Shown: positions 27,514 through 38,424 of the stretch, in pieces | How positions within the stretch are numbered: the first letter of the stretch is position 1 | Layout of the letters: each line of letters opens with the position of its first letter | Source of the DNA: Puccinia triticina | Taxonomy: Eukaryota; Basidiomycota; Pucciniomycetes; Pucciniales; Pucciniaceae | Assembly (NCBI RefSeq): GCF_026914185.1 | Contig: NC_070567.1 | Location: 1,612,001-1,676,000, forward strand | Direction of reading: 5' to 3' | DNA: 64,000 nt | Translations under genes and position numbers: made by a program | The notes under the pieces: model-generated | The model's input: the letters and a program-made list of their open reading frames with translations, nothing else | Database searches by the model: none | What the model was told of the DNA's origin: nothing

Positions 27514-29658
27514 ATGGCCGAGCAGCAGCCGATCCGACGCAGGAGACAGTCCAGCCTGCTCAGCACCACCACCACCACCACCCCCCCGCCGAGCACCACC
27601 ACCCCCAGCCACGCACCCAGCCCGATGAGCGCCCCCCAGCTGGCCAGCTACCTCAAGGCCAAGCTGCCCGCACTCATCAGCCTCGCCGTCGGCATCATCG
27701 TCGGCCTCCTCGTCGCCCTCCTGCTCTCCTCGGCCAGCAGCAGCCCCGGCAGAGTCAGCAGCCCCCCCCCCCCCCCCCCCCCCCCCCCCGCCTTCTCTCG
27801 AAAGCTGCCCGTCGCTGACTGACTGCCTCCCATCTCGCACACAGAAACAGTCGGAGTGGCGGGGCGGAGCCAGCGTGCCCACCTGGACGCACTCGCGCAC
27901 CGCGGCCACCAAGTTCGCCGTGCCCGTGCCCACGCTCGACCAGCGCTTCCGCGTCTTCAGCCTGCTCGCCACCCTCACCGGCCACCACACCCAGTCGTGC
28001 ACCAAGGCGGCCCAGAAGCCCTACAAGCGCCAGGTCTACGAGCGCTACGAGCCCCTGCTCGGCTACGACCCCGCCAGCAGGGCCAAGAGCGCCGCCGCCG
28101 CCGGGCCCATCCATCTCTTCAAACACCTCATCCCCGGCGCAGACGACCCCGACCAGGACTTCACCGGCATCCTCGACTTCAAGGGCCACTCCAAACTCAG
28201 CCTCAACGCCCGGCGCTCCCCGGACGCCTCCTCCTCGTCGTCGTCGTCGTCGTCGACGACCTCCGAGCGCTCGAAGGCCGTCCGACGCAAGGGCACCGGC
28301 CACAAGTACTTCTTCGCCATCAACCTCTACAACTCCTTCGACGTGATCCCGGACCTGTTCTCGACCATGTTCAAGGTCTCGGCGATCCTCGGCTTCCAGA
28401 ACGTGTTTGTGTCGGTGTACGAGAACGGGTCGTCGGACCAGACGAAGGCGCTGCTGCGGCTCTTCGACGGCCTCAGCCGCTCCGTCGGCATCCGTGTCGT
28501 CATCCGCACCTCCCTCCGCACCCGCGGCGCCTTCCACCACCGCATCGAGTACCTCGCCGAGGTCCGCAACGCCGCCCTGGCGCCCCTCCAGGAGCTCCGC
28601 GACTCCGAGGGCGAGCTCTTCGACACCGTCATCTTCATGAAGTCCGTCTCCTCCTCCTCTCTACTCCTCTCTGCAGTCATGCTGATGCTTTCTTCGTTGT
28701 AGTGATGTCTTGCCCTGCACAGACGATCTGCTCGAGCTTATCTGGCAGAGCCGCCGGCAGAACGCGGGGATCACCTGTGGGGCGGACTACATCTTCCACG
28801 AAGAGATCGCCCAGCCGGTGTTCTATGACAGTACGTGAGCCATCTACCTCGAGACGCAGAAGAGAGTTGATGGGGGGATGATGCGTGCAGATTGGGTGGC
28901 GCGCGACATCAACGGGACCGCGCTGGAGAATGCGCCCTTCGAGTCGATCTTCCGCGACCCGCCCTCGCAGCACGCCTTCGAGCGCCACCTGCCCATCCAG
29001 GTGCAGTCGTGCTGGAACGGCATCGCCATCTTGGACCCCGCCCCGCTCTACGCCCATCCGCGGGTGCGCTTCCGGATGGCCCGGCTGGCCGAGGGCGAGT
29101 GCAGCGCCTCGGAGTGCTCGCTGATCTGCAACGACTACTGGAACGCCGGCTACGGCCGGATCGTCATGGTCCCCCGCGTCAAGCTCGCCTACGATAACGT
29201 AACCCCCTCCCCCTTCTCTCTCTCTGCTTCTACAGCTTGTTGATCGGTTCTGTTTGCACAGAGGGTCTGGCAGATCATCCATCCCGAGCGCAAGAATCTG
29301 ACCGTCATCCGCGGGTACACGAGGCTCGGCGGGACGCCCGACGATCCGACGGCGGACCCGCAGGACCGGGCCTGGTTCGGCCCGCACGACCGGCTGTTCC
29401 GGCAGGAGGAGAGCGAGGAGCTGGCGATGAAGCCCGAGCCCGCCTTCGGTATGCTCCCCCCCCCCCCCCCCCCCCCCCTGCCCTGTCTGTGTGTGTAGGA
29501 CTGACTGGTGTCTGGTGTTTGCAGTCTGGTGCTGGGGCTGGGACGGCGCGGGCGACCTGGACGGGCCCGACGTCGACCCGATCTGGGAACCCACCAAGAA
29601 CCTCACCTTCGATCCCCGCGTCATCCGCCACGACCGCGGCTTCGACCTCGGCGCCTGA
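27514..29658 (+). CDS. CAP59-like alpha-1,3-mannosyltransferase
   Basis: Belongs to the cryptococcal CAP59/CMT1 mannosyltransferase family, which acts in the Golgi on surface polysaccharides. Six exons: 27514-27753, 27845-28641, 28703-28830, 28891-29198, 29262-29448, 29525-29658; 597 aa. An in-frame ATG at 27454 would give 617 aa. It is a type II membrane protein: a cytosolic N-terminus with RRRR and T/P-rich sequence, one membrane helix (about 52-73, ALISLAVGIIVGLLVALLL), then the lumenal domain. Family landmarks are YFFAINLYNSFDVIPDL, NVFVSVYENGSSDQTK, NDVLPC, CSLICNDYW and the YGRIVMVPRVKLAYDN segment. A serine/alanine-rich insert (near 28226-28258) is low complexity. Very GC-rich codons match the flanking genes. 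The gene follows the deacetylase on the same strand almost without spacer, which suggests surface-glycan functions side by side. Confidence 0.9.
27762..27789. repeat. Poly-C tract in intron 1 of CAP59-like gene
   Basis: Run of 28 C inside the intron 27754-27844. Confidence 0.9.
29455..29478. repeat. Poly-C tract in intron 5 of CAP59-like gene
   Basis: Run of 24 C starting six bases after the donor site in the intron 29449-29524. Confidence 0.9.
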
Positions 29659-29776
29659 CCCTCTCTCCTCTTCTCTAGACCCCCCCTCTTCCTCCAACTC
29701 AAAAATCGCGCCCTTGGGGGCTCGTTCCTGCGTGTGCCTCTGCTGGGCTGTAGTCTTACTCTGTTGTATTTATGTA

Positions 29777-29811
<35 letters not shown>

Positions 29812-30367
29812 TGAATGTGTTTAGAGTGTCCCAGTCGCTGTTCTCTGGGGCGGAGGATCGTTGGGTCATCATCTGCCACTCTCCACCCCCAGTCAGCCGC
29901 GTTGGCTTGCCGATCCGCCCCGGTCTTCCCCCGCCCTGCTCCCGGGCTCGCCGGCTGGTCGTGTGTGTGTGTGCGGGTGATCCGCTTGACAGTGTCCCTC
30001 TGCCCAACACAGCCAGTCTGCTGCCGGCAGTCCCATCGCCACCAAGAGGTATGTCTGCATCTATGTACTCACATGCGTTTTGTGTGTATTCGAGGGGTGT
30101 GTGGGCTGCTGTATGCTGGATATACATATCCGACTGGCGCCGATTCGCGGAGTCGCGCCCATCCGCCGCCGCCCAGACTTGCACTCACATCCTGCTGCAG
30201 TGTCTGTCCCTAGCCAAACAGCTCGATTGGCAGCGCCTGCGACACAACCCCAGGCGCTGTACACACGCCGTCTGCCAGCCGATCGGAACGCCCGGGGCAG
30301 CCCTCAGATTATAAGAACTCACTCACAGCCAGCCGAGAGCACAATCCATCCCCACATATCCCCAACC
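29659..30367. other. CAP59-like 3' flank and GATA-factor 5' leader
   Basis: A (TG)n run lies at 29779-29808. The leader before the ATG at 30368 may contain an intron (GTATGT near 30050, CTGCTGCAG near 30200). The frame extending upstream of 30368 lacks a better start, so it is treated as untranslated. Confidence 0.4.
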
Positions 30368-33300
30368 ATGCACCACCACCTCACCAACAACAGCAACAAC
30401 AACAACAACAACAGCCACCAACCCCCGCCCTCAGACCCTCCCAACTGGCGCAGCGGACTCGGAAACGGCCGGTTCACCGTCGACAGCGGCGGCGGGCCCG
30501 ACAGCACCACCTCCTACGACCCACTCTCAGACACCATCGGCCCAAACAGCCTGCCCACACACTTCCACCCCTACCCGCACGGCCCACCCCCCTTCGCCTC
30601 CGTGCCCTCCTCCCCCGGCCATCGGCTCGCGATCGACTTCCCCTTCACATCCCTCAGCCCGGCCGCCGCCGCCTCCTCCTCCCGAACAATCCCCTTCCCC
30701 CCATCGAACCCCTTCCCCATCCATCTCCCCAACCCCCCGCCCGACCAGCGCCCCATCTTCTCCCCGCTCAAACCCGCCCCCGCTCCAGCCGCCGCCGCCG
30801 CCGCCGCCAACAACAACAACAACAACAGCTACAGCCTCATCCACCATCCGCCCCACAACAACAACCCCAGCTGGCACCCACCCGCCGACAACAGCTCCCA
30901 GCCGATCCGCAAGCTGGCCGAGGATGCGATCTACGTCTCCAGCGCCCACCCGAACGACCACCGCCCGGCTGCCGACTGGGGCACCCATCATCCCCACTCC
31001 GACCGCTCTCTCTGGCTGCTGAGAGACCCGAGCACCACCGTCCTCGAGTCCCCCCAGAGCGCCCCCTACTCCCCCTTCTCCCCCTCCTCGCCCTACTCCT
31101 CCTGGTCCTCCCTCACAGCCGCCGACGACGGCAGCTCCACACACGAATACCGCCCCGCTCCCAACCTCCCCGCGCACGACCCCCTGGCCGCCCAACTCTG
31201 GCAGCTCTACGGCCCCCGGGACGAACGCCCTCCGACGAACGATGCGCTCGAGACCCTCGTCCGGAGACTCGCCGAGCTCGGCCTGGACGTCAACGAGCTC
31301 CGGCAGCGGCTGAATTCGCAGGAGTGGAAGGACCCCAACCTGGCTACCTACGCCCAATCCGGGCGCCCATCCTCAGAGCTTGGTGGGAAAAACAGCCAGA
31401 ACAGCGAGCCTGCCGACCTCTCCCAAGAAGGCTCCTCCTCCGACAAGGCCTCCCGGAGCAGAAACACCCCTCAGCCCTCCGCCCGTCTCGCCAAGATCGA
31501 CGAAAACCTCGCCAATCCCTCGCTTCGCAGCCCGCTCTTCACCAGAGAGCCCAGCCTCGAGCGCGGGCGCAAGATCGAGGGCGGCCGCCGCGCCGCGTGC
31601 AACCTTGCCGGCCGATGGCAGGAGGAGTGCACCTCGCTCAACCGCAGCCCTGCGGTCTCTGACATGTGAGCATTCTCTTGTGTGCCCACCTCTGGCCTTT
31701 TTTTTTTTGTTTTGTTTTTATATCGGGTCTTCTGAAATGGAATGCGGTTCTCAGGGACTGGAAGGCTCGCAGTCGCTCCCGCTCCCGCCCCCACGCGGAC
31801 TGGCGCCAGGGCTCCCGATCGAGGTCGCGGCTGCAGGACCTCCGGCCCGACTTCTTGGCCGCGACCCATCTCCTTGACGCCGACTCGTCCACGTGCGGCC
31901 AACGGCTCAAGCCGGGCCCTTTCGAGCCTCCAAGCAGCCTGTTCCCCGAGTCGAGCGACCAGTCCGGCCCCAGCAGTGGGCTCGCCGCCAACGAGGCCTA
32001 TCACCACGGCCTCATCCAGCAACTCATCGGCTCCTATCAAGCCCAGCAGTCGGAGGAGAACGGGCTGCAGAGTCTGGCGCAAAAGCAGGCCGACCATCTC
32101 AGCTTCGACGCCCTCGGCCCCCTGGCCTCTTCCTCTGGCCTCTTCCAATCCTCCTCGACCCTCCCGCTCGGCGAATTCGAGTTCGGCTCCTGGCACCTCC
32201 CCATCAAGCCCTCCCAGCACTCCTTGCTCGGCTCGATCCCCGGCCTCACCCAGGACTTCGCTGACATCGCCAACGCGCATGCCGAGTACGGCTACATCCC
32301 CAGACTGGTCCGCAAGACTAGCTTCGACGAGATCCTGGCCCAGCAGCACCATCCCAAACGCGCCCCCGACTCCGCCGATCGCTCGCCTACCCGCCTCGAC
32401 CATCTCAGTTGCTCCACTAGCGAGTCCTTGGTTCGCCCCAACACTGCCACCGATTCGCGCGAGGGCCAGTACCGGATGGGCCTCGATCCTTCTTCTGGAT
32501 ACGAAAAGGTCAGCCTTGTGTCTCTTCCCCCCCCCCCCCCCCCCCCCCCCTTTCAATCAATCATCCTTAAAAGCTGATGGATTGTCTGTCCTAGCAGGCC
32601 CAGTCCGGGTCTGCGAGCCAGCCGGACTACTTCGACTTGTTCAGCTCGACGCTCTCCCCGCGCGACCCGAGCTCGAGCGAGTTCAAGCCCGACTTCCAGT
32701 CGCCCCGGCTGAGCGCGGCCTCCTCGTCGGACGAGCCGCTCTTCCAGGCGCGGGGCGCGGGCCCGGCGCTGCCGGCCTTCTTCGCAACGGGCGAGTCCAT
32801 CGTCGACCGCATCTCGCCCTTCGACCTCCTCACCCAGCTCGACCACTTCGACAGCACGCCCACTGCCCGCCGCGACCAGTGGCTCCAGCCCAGCGTCGCC
32901 CCCGCCGCCCTCCTGCCCCCCGCCGCCAAGGCTCCCGAGGCCCCAGCCCGGCTGGTCTCGTCGCCCAGCAGCACCAGCAGCTCCAGCGCGGCCTCCAGTC
33001 GGCCCGGCCCTGCAGCTGCCGCGCAGAGCAAGATGGAGAAGGATATCGCCGCAGCGGCTGCGGAGGACGGCCAGGCGCCGGCCACGATCAGCTTCGCCGG
33101 CGGCAGGAGCTGCCAGCCCAGCTCGATCGCCGAGGCCCGCAAGCGCTCCAAGCAGATGCCCTACCACGCCGCCGACCCGGCCTCTGCCGCCGCTAGTGGC
33201 CCCGGGAGTTCCGGGCCGCCGGGGACCGGCGGGATCCAGTGTCTTAACTGCCAGACTACCGTGCGTCTTTCTCTCTTTCAGTGCTGGATGGCGGATCGCG

Positions 33301-33689
33301 TGCTGATGGGTCGGCCGTCGGCGCAGGAAACGCCCCTCTGGAGACGCGACCACGAGGGCAGACCGCTCTGTAACGCCTGCGGCCTGTTCGTCAACCTCCA
33401 CGGCACGCCGCGCCCGGCCGCCTTGAGCACCGGTTCGTCCCCTCTCTCTTTCTTCTCTTTCTGGTGCTTCTGGGGGGGCTGAAAGGGTGGGGGTGGTTTT
33501 GTAGGCGTCATCAAGCGCAGGAATCGCGGGAAGAACAGGGACAAGCCGCCGGCCGCCGCCGCGTCCAAGCTTCCCCTGCCTGCCGCGGGGACGGGGACGG
33601 GGACGGCAGACAGGCCCGGCTTCCTCGTCCGCCCCCGCCCGTTCCCGCCTCTTCCTCACCCGCCCGCCGGGAACGGCGCCGACTCGTGA
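30368..33689 (+). CDS. GATA-type zinc-finger transcription factor (AreA/Gaf1-like)
   Basis: Nuclear regulator binding GATA sites; AreA-like factors control nitrogen-source genes in fungi. Five exons: 30368-31665, 31755-32508, 32595-33260, 33327-33432, 33505-33689; 3009 nt, 1002 aa. Nearly all of the protein is low-complexity: His/Asn repeats (MHHHLTNN then NNNNNN), Pro/Ser/Ala-rich regions and poly-Ala-Asn. One finger occupies about 900-924: CLNC, 17 residues, CNAC, with TPLWRRD and [14 protein letters not shown]. It is followed by the basic tail [11 protein letters not shown], as in AreA. The finger is split by a 66-bp intron that has no stop in frame. Exon 3 has tandem acceptors (TAGCAG), making one glutamine optional. 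The start has a good context (CAACCATGC). The nitrogen role is inferred from the finger and tail only. Confidence 0.9.
32527..32550. repeat. Poly-C tract in intron 2 of GATA-factor gene
   Basis: Run of 24 C in the intron 32509-32594, the third such run in neighbouring + strand introns. Confidence 0.9.
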
Positions 33690-33717
33690 CCGGGCCGGCT
33701 TCGCGTCCTGGGTCTCC

Positions 33718-34115
33718 TTCCAAGGTCTTCTTCCTGCGGTCTCCTTCCTGCGGTCTTCTTCCAAGGTCTTCTTCCAGGGTGTTCTTCCAGGGTGTTCTTC
33801 CAAGGTGTTCTTCCAGGGTGTTCTTCCAGGGTGTTCTTCCAGGGTGTTCTTCCAGGGTGTTCTTCCTCTCCTTACAGGGTCTTCTTCCAGGGTGTTCTTC
33901 CTCTCCTTACAAGGTCTTCTTCCTGCGGTCTCCTTACAAGGTCTTCTTCCAAGGTCTCCTTTCTGCGTCGTCTTCCTGGGTCTTCTTCCTCTCCTTCCTG
34001 GGTCTTCCTGGGTCTTCTTCCAAGGTCTTCTTCCTGCGGTCTTCTTCCAGGGTCTTCTTCCAGGGTCTTCTTCCAGGGTCTTCTTCCAGGGTCTTCTTCC
34101 AGCGTCTCCTTCCAG
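33718..34115. repeat. 13-bp minisatellite directly after the GATA-factor stop
   Basis: About 30 variant copies of TTCTTCCAGGGTG (variants AAGGTC, TGCGGTC, CTCTCC). It starts about 30 bp after the stop at 33687-33689. Because 13 is not a multiple of three and few units contain stops, long open frames of FFQGVLPGCSSRV-like repeats appear in several frames; these are not considered genes. It probably lies in the 3' UTR. Confidence 0.85.
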
Positions 34116-34756
34116 CCGCGCCCGCTCCGCGCCCGCTCCGCGCCCGCCGGCTTCTTCCTCTTCGGCGCGAGGGCCTTCCGTGCCGCTCATCCCCTCATCT
34201 CCCCGACTCCCTCTCCGCCCGCCACGCCCCCCTCTGTACTACTCTTGTCCGCTGAATTGTCCGCCCCCGGGCTCCTGTCCGTCTCTCTCTCCCTCTCGAG
34301 AGAGTCTTGTGTGTGTGTGTGTGTATCGAATGTGTATCTGTCTTGGGCTCTTTCAGGCGCGCTGGGTCTCGCGACCCGTCTGTTTCTGATGGTCGGAGGA
34401 TCCGGGTTGGGAGGTGGGGGTGGGGGTGGGGATGGGGTCGCAGGAGAGGTGAGCGCTGAGCGGGGCGTGGAGGGCGGGCGGCGTGGAGGGGCGCTGCTGT
34501 TGGACTCCTCGCGGCACTCGGGGCGCGGGCGGCGGCGTGCTTGGGTCTGGGCCGGCTGGGCGCAGATGGTGGTCGGTCAAATGTATCATTACTTGCGAAG
34601 TGTGTTAGGCAGATTCGGAGTCTGGGTTCCCATTGCATAGACTTTCTGGTGTTCAAGGATTTTCTGCTCGTCTATGTACTGGAGAAAAAAAGGCTTCTTC
34701 AAAGGCCTGGGACGTGTGTGGCTTGCTTGCACTTCCTGGCCAGCTTTGAATCCCCC
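34116..34756. other. Edge of the GC-rich island, no gene recognised
   Basis: GC-rich to about 34570, including a short (TG)n at 34311-34323 and a GGTGGGGGTGGGGGTGGGG run at 34415. Frames on both strands are compositional. After 34600 the sequence returns to the AT-richer background. Confidence 0.5.
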
Positions 34757-35137
34757 TATTACAGCCAATCCGAAAAAGCTTGGCTTCCTTGGAAGGAATT
34801 TCCAGCAGAAATTCCTTTTGGATTTGCCAACCTATGTCCATCCAACATCAAGCTTGGACACATGATATTCAGACCTGCAAGCGCAGTCACAAACCAAGCT
34901 GTTTGGTAGCAAAAAAAAAAAAAACTCGCCGGACCTTGCAGCCGGCAGGAGAGGGGCATCAGCTGAATCCCTTGATTCTGGAATCAGAATGGAGAAAAAA
35001 AGAACAGGAAGTGGCTTGTGGGATTTCCTTGGCTGCTGTATATGCAACCTGCACATATTGGCAGCAATTATTGGGGAATTGGATGCATAGTTTGGGTGGG
35101 AATTCCTCCCAAGGAAGCCGAGCTTTTTCTGGATTGG
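34757..35137. mobile_element. Foldback/MITE-like inverted repeat
   Basis: A left arm at 34757-34803 (CAGCCAATCCGAAAAAGC...GGCTTCCTTGG) is complementary to the right arm at 35087-35137 with few mismatches and one indel. The interior has no coding capacity. Target duplication not found. Confidence 0.55.
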
Positions 35138-35819
35138 CTGGACTAGTGTTGTTGCGGGTTGGGGCCCCTGGTTGGCTTTGGCTGGGGGAGAGGGATCGGC
35201 AGGATGCTCCCCAGCGGGCAGGCGGTGGTTGGACTTGTCTGGCTTTTGGGTGATTGGGGACTTCCTGTGATCACCCCCTTCCAGAGCCAGATCTGAGCCG
35301 GATTTTGGGGCAAAATCTGCGCTGTGGGGCGCTGGGGCTGGCTCTGGCTGGCTCCCTGGGTGCGACGGGAAGACCCCCGATTGCGATTTGTGGGTGGTGT
35401 TTGTGCGGGCTTGTGTGCAGAGGCATTGCGCACACTGGGTTGCAAACTTCACACAGGCCCTGTGCTGCTGCGGGCGCCTGGTCTTGCAAGGCAAGCCTCC
35501 GATAGCCCTTGGCAGGAGGGACTTGGGCACTGTTGCCCCTTTTTGGTGTGCCAAGATGGCTGGCTGGTTTCTTCAGACCATCCCATTTAACCTTGAGGAT
35601 TTGCTTGTCATAAAGCCTTGCTTCTTGCCCCCCATCGCATACAATCTGAGGTATGTTAGACCTTTTCTTCTGGTACACTTAAATCATCCAGGAAAATCAG
35701 ACCGTGGAGTTTGCTGAAGTCGGGTACCAGAGATCATCTGTGCTCAATGAAATCTACATGCAGTTTTTTTTTTTTTCAACTTGCAGTTTGTTTTCATACC
35801 ATACACCAGCATACTCCCC

Positions 35820-36215
35820 ACTTGATGACGGGTCATTGGATGGAGTGTGCTACAATCAGGTAGAGTCCAAACTCCATCCAATCACCCAGCTCCACTCAAC
35901 GGCCGGTCATCGGATGGAGTCCCACTCCACTCTATTGGATGGGGATCACGGGTCATTGAGTGGAGTGGTGCTCCATCCAATGCCCGCGAAGTGGCACTCC
36001 ACCCAATGACCGGTCGGGTGGGGTATACACCCCACTTGATGACCGGTCATTGGAATGGATGGAGTGTGGACTCCGCAGACCCCACTTGATGACCGGTCAT
36101 TGAGTGGGGTGTATACCCCACCCAACGGGTAGTGCCACGTTGGATCAGGTCATCAGATGGAGTGCCACTCTACTTGATAACCGGTCATTGAGTGGAGTGT
36201 ACACCTAATGGCCGG
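35820..36215. repeat. Irregular array with palindromic core ATGACCGGTCAT
   Basis: At least nine copies of the perfect palindrome ATGACCGGTCAT or partial forms (CGGTCATTGRRTGGAGTG) with variable spacers rich in ACTCCACTC and TGGAGTG. It resembles the array at 2.1-2.5 kb in having an ATGACC/GGTCAT core, although unit sequences differ otherwise. Confidence 0.8.
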
Positions 36216-37415
36216 TGTGGTACTCAAAAATGTGAAAAATCAAAAGTTTTTGTCTCCAGGTATTTTTACACATAGAACGCCACAAGATACAAGCAAATGG
36301 ACTCTACGGCAAAACTTTACCCTTGGTCCCCACCGGAGGCATCACTGGAACCCCGCTACACTGGAATATGGACTCTTTGGACACCTGTCATGCGCCTCAA
36401 GGCATCTTCCCCACTATACATACAGGTACACAGCAAGCATACAGTTACATAATTCCCAGCACCATTCTATCTCCACTACATATATTAGTTTGGTTTTGTT
36501 TGTTATCTGCATAACATCATGCGGCACTGCCTCATGCAGGCTATGCCCCCCCCCAACTGAACTATTACCCGCATTATAATATCTTCCAACTCCACTCTAT
36601 TTGGCCTTATTACATCACCTGATCATTCCCTGCACAGCTTATGCACCCCTTGCATAAATTGTGACATCATCTGGCACAGCCCCACCTCATGTATGCACCC
36701 CTTGCATAAATTGTACACAGACACTCCTTCTTAACTCCCTCATGTTGTACAGCACAGGCCAGCTAAGATACCTCACTCAGGGGTTGCCCTGGAGCCAAAA
36801 TCCCTCACATTTGTCTATATAGAATGGTTACATTGTCCAGCTACATTGCCAGGGTCCGTGCTCTAATCTCACAATGAATGTCTCCAGATCTGGGTTACAG
36901 AGTCAGTAACGTTCATCAGGTTTGTTTCTCTTCTATAATTTCTCAGGATACATATGAGCCAGTACCATAAAAAAAACGGAATCAGCGGTAGCATGTTGGG
37001 CTGATCTGGAGCAAAAAATAATAACAAAATGTTGTGGTATGCGAGATGTACAACAAAGAAAAGGAAAAAAAGACCTGAAAACCCCATTCTCTGTGCGCCA
37101 GAATGGGGAGGTACGGTGTAAGTCCCTCCTGAAGGAGGCTTGCTTTGTGTGTTCAGCCTACCCCCTGGGGGCCCGGAGTCTTGAGGAACTTTGCTAAGTT
37201 TGACAGGGTCGCCATTGCTAGATTTCTTGAGCGGACTCGTGGGCCCAGAGACTGTGAGTTCAGCTTGCTCATCAGATGCTCACGCGCACACCGGCTACAT
37301 CCCCACTCTCTCCCCCCAACATCCGCAACTTTTGGGCGCCGGGAGTTTCATTTGTGGGGGTTGAGGCTTCAGGAGCCTTGAAGGTTGGGCTCCAGTCATG
37401 CTGCAGCCAGCCTCC
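36216..37415. other. Intergenic, no gene recognised
   Basis: Only short frames without domains. GTCAC at 37416-37420 is the left target-site copy of the LTR element that follows. Confidence 0.5.
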
Positions 37416-37420
37416 GTCAC

Positions 37421-38386
37421 TGTGAGCCTGGGTCTCTATAGTGACCACAGGACACAAGAAATGGGGGGGCAATGGTTGGATTTCTTGGGATAAAGAAACT
37501 ACAACTATAAGAGAAAAGAGAAAGAGAAAGGGAAACCAAGCAGGATAAGGAAGAAGAGAAGTACTAGGTTATTCTAGTGGGAATGCACGTCCACTGGCAA
37601 TGCTACTCTTCTGAAGAGTGCTGCTTATCTGTGCTAGAAGTGCTACAGCTTCCTCTCAGGAGGGTATCTGGATTAGATAAGTTTAAACCAGCCACAGTTT
37701 TTTAGACTTCTCTCTGGACAGTCAAGGTTCTTAATGGGAAACCTGAGGGACAGCCCTGCAACCTAGATTTGTGGCAAAGGCCAAGTGATAATAAGGGACA
37801 GCCCTGTGATCAAGATAGAGGCAAAGGCCTGTAGATTTGGAGGGACAGCCCTGTGATCAAGAAGGAGGCAAAACCAGAAGAAAGAGCAGATCAAGCAAGA
37901 CACAGAGTTGTACCTCTGAGATAAACAAGGTTCAGTGAAAGAGGTTACTTACTGTCAATATCCTAGGCGCCTGTGACGGTAGGTATACTGGGAGTATAGT
38001 AGGCTCTTTGGTGGTGATCCTGGAGTTATCTGGGTGGTGGTTCTGGTGTGCTGAAGTCTGTAGATCCGCCTCAGGCAAGGGGGATCCTGACTACGAAAAT
38101 TTTCACAGTTTGCTTATGTAATTTACATATGTACATGTGGTTTGGCGCGCCTGGTAGCGCTGACACGTCACAACTGCGCAAGCGCGCCACAACTCAATAA
38201 CTCAGGGAAGGAGTATAGTTACAATGAATTAATAAGTTGTAACTAGGGTTAAAATTGCATGAGGAAACAGAATATGAAGTCAAAACAAGGTTATCTCTTA
38301 AGATGAAAAAGATATAAAGTAATTTATATGTAACAAAGGTAGAACAGGCAGCTTTTAGGTCAGCTGTGATGACTCTAAGGCTGACA
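37421..38386 (-). repeat. 3' LTR (966 bp)
   Basis: Starts TGTGAGCCTGGG and ends GGCTGACA in + orientation. It contains a tandem duplication of a 47-bp segment bounded by GGGACAGCCCTGTGATCAAG that the other LTR has only once. Confidence 0.95.
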
Positions 38387-38398
38387 TTCCCTACCACC
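38387..38398 (-). other. Polypurine tract
   Basis: GGTGGTAGGGAA on the minus strand, directly before the 3' LTR, as expected for plus-strand DNA priming. Confidence 0.7.
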
Positions 38399-38424
38399 AA
38401 AAAGGGTTGGATTTCTGTAAGAAA

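Noticed and set aside
27457..28005. Minus-strand glycine-rich frames opposite the CAP59-like and GATA genes (also 30527-31357, 31471-32556, 32553-34190)
   Set aside because: Shadows of very GC-rich genes on the + strand, where stop codons are rare in every frame; no family motifs.
28407..29197. Alternative + strand frames (Arg/Pro-rich) overlapping the CAP59-like exons
   Set aside because: The CAP59 family motifs are in the annotated frame; the others are compositional.
33464..34640. Long open frames with FFQGVLP/CSSRVFF repeats after the GATA factor
   Set aside because: They are translations of the 13-bp minisatellite, open in more than one frame, with no domain or start context.
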